Made by a program: the position numbers and the translations under genes. The notes under the pieces were generated by a model that was not told the origin of the DNA, ran no database searches, and was given only the letters and a program-made list of their open reading frames with translations. From contig CAWDWB010000007.1 in the NCBI GenBank assembly GCA_963805925.1, positions 62,001 to 126,000 on the forward strand: a stretch of 64,000 nt of DNA, given 5' to 3'. This document shows, piece after piece, positions 63,219-64,000 of this stretch. Source of the stretch: CAMPKL01 sp963805925. Lineage in GTDB: Bacteria; Acidobacteriota; Terriglobia; Bryobacterales; UBA6623. How positions within the stretch are numbered: position 1 is the first letter of the stretch; each line of letters opens with the position of its first letter.

Positions 63219-64000
63219 CTAGAAGAGTTCTTGTATGACGCTGCCGTGCAGCTGGGTCAGTCGCTCGTTGCGTCCCAGGTGGAGGTAGCTCAGGCGGTCT
63301 TGATCGAGCCCCAACGCGTGCAGCATCGTGGTGTGAATGTCGCGGAAGTGGAAGGGCTTCTCAATCGCGCGTAGGCCGATGTCGTCCGTCGCGCCAATCA
63401 CCTGGCCGCCCTGCACTCCGCCGCCGGCCATCCACATCGAAAATCCTAGGTTGTGATGATCGCGGCCGCCTTTACCGTCCCGGTCTGTCTGCGCTTCCGG
63501 CGAACGGCCAAACTCGCCGCCCCAGACCACCAACGTCTCGTCCAGCATGCCGCGGCGCTTCAGGTCCTTGATCAGCGCCGCCACCGGCTGGTCGGTCTGA
63601 GCGGCCATGCGGATGTGGTTCTCTTCAATGTCGCTGTGGGCATCCCACTGCAATTCGCCGGGACCGCCGCCGGAGACCACGCAGACGAAGCGCGTGCCTT
63701 GTTCCACCAAGCGGCGCGCCAGCAAGCAGCGCCGGCCATAGTCGTCCGTCGGCTCCCGGCCGATTCCGTAGAGGTCCAGCGTCTCCTGCGGCTCATTGGA
63801 AATATCCAACGTCTCCGGCGCCTCGGTCTGCATCTTGAAGGCCAAGTCGTAGGCGCGAATTCGCGCATCGAACTCGTAGTCCTCAGGAGCCAGCGTGGCT
63901 TGGTTGAGGTCGCGGATCAGGCTAACCGTATTCTTGCGGTCGTTGAAGTCGACCCCCTTGGGCAAGTCGAGATTCAGCACAGGGTTCTCGCCGGGGCGGA
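63219..64000 (-). CDS. DUF1501 (sulfatase-like) protein, N-terminus beyond window
   Basis: At least 260 codons of the C-terminal part; the frame is open past base 64000. DUF1501 landmarks: YGRRCLLARRLVEQGTRFVCVVSGG, DAHSDIEENH, LDETLVVWGGEFGRSPEAQT, GRDHHNLGFSMWMAGGGVQGG and HALGLDQDRLSYLHLGRNERLTQLHG. In planctomycetes and acidobacteria these follow DUF1553 cytochrome-like proteins; the partner gene would lie outside. Often Tat-exported, but the N-terminus is not visible. Confidence 0.92.
   Translation of the reverse strand, partial: RPGENPVLNLDLPKGVDFNDRKNTVSLIRDLNQATLAPEDYEFDARIRAYDLAFKMQTEAPETLDISNEPQETLDLYGIGREPTDDYGRRCLLARRLVEQGTRFVCVVSGGGPGELQWDAHSDIEENHIRMAAQTDQPVAALIKDLKRRGMLDETLVVWGGEFGRSPEAQTDRDGKGGRDHHNLGFSMWMAGGGVQGGQVIGATDDIGLRAIEKPFHFRDIHTTMLHALGLDQDRLSYLHLGRNERLTQLHGSVIQELF

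Noticed and set aside
1..64000. CRISPR arrays, tRNA/rRNA genes, insertion sequences, prophage genes
   Set aside because: No short regularly spaced direct repeats, cloverleaf signatures, transposase or phage structural genes were seen on reading both strands.

Overview
The window is GC-rich chromosomal DNA from a Gram-negative bacterium, most likely an acidobacterium of the Bryobacterales/Solibacter group. The main pointers are three secreted proteins with the Solibacter-type C-terminal domain (TIGR03437 style), a TIGR02603-type heme lipoprotein, a DUF1501 protein, an archaeal/fungal-type aspartate-semialdehyde dehydrogenase, and LPS genes (kdsA, lptE) beside Tad pilus genes. The taxonomic assignment is inferred from gene families only. 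I saw no tRNA, rRNA, CRISPR array, prophage or insertion sequence.

Layout. 1-2.1 kb: truncated 2-oxoglutarate dehydrogenase E1. 2.3-3.1 kb: kdsA. 3.2-8.7 kb: a minus-strand operon for a Tat-exported molybdenum hydroxylase of the PaoABC type, joined to a membrane cytochrome b and a small unknown protein. 9.4-15.3 kb: M20 hydrolase, asd, lysC, dapB, dapA, and a B3 metallo-beta-lactamase whose start overlaps the dapA stop. 15.3-20.6 kb: large secreted TIGR03437 proteins (one intact, one broken by four frameshifts) and a secreted double-cupin protein. 20.8-22.2 kb: a PLP enzyme resembling eukaryotic Moco sulfurase. 22.5-24.9 kb: diheme cytochrome c and a PQQ alcohol dehydrogenase with a lanthanide-type Asp. 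24.9-28.3 kb: psd, pssA, lptE, holA and, convergently, rpsT. 28.4-29.7 kb: mobA against tsaC. 29.8-35.3 kb: secreted unknown, SGNH hydrolase, galE, methyltransferase, unknown, and a pyrophosphate-type phosphofructokinase. 35.4-39.3 kb: an intact sensor kinase between a decayed response regulator and a decayed Npt-like nucleotide transporter. 39.3-46.6 kb: zinc-ribbon membrane protein, secreted matrixin-like and S41 proteases, a phzF remnant and small unknowns. 46.6-52.4 kb: second aspartokinase, a degenerate sensor protein, an ATL DNA-lesion protein and an M3 oligopeptidase. 52.7-56.2 kb: PEP-CTERM protein, heme lipoprotein, garD, msrB. 56.3-60.3 kb: cpaB-cpaF-tadB-tadC. 60.3-64 kb: thiL, M23 peptidase, an unknown, and a partial DUF1501 protein.

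How the genes connect. Several point to periplasmic oxidation feeding a respiratory chain: the Pao-like enzyme with its cytochrome b, the PQQ dehydrogenase with cytochrome c, and heme lipoproteins. mobA and the Moco-sulfurase-like protein could supply the cofactor. The DAP operon supplies lysine and peptidoglycan precursors, with a second aspartokinase probably serving threonine/methionine. Housekeeping genes are intact throughout, while four accessory loci carry multiple frameshifts and nonsense codons, so the decay looks genuine rather than sequencing noise. The observations I would check first are the degenerate sensor/ATL pair (48.3-50.4 kb), the five-gene Pao-like operon, the Moco-sulfurase-like enzyme and the dap-linked B3 lactamase.
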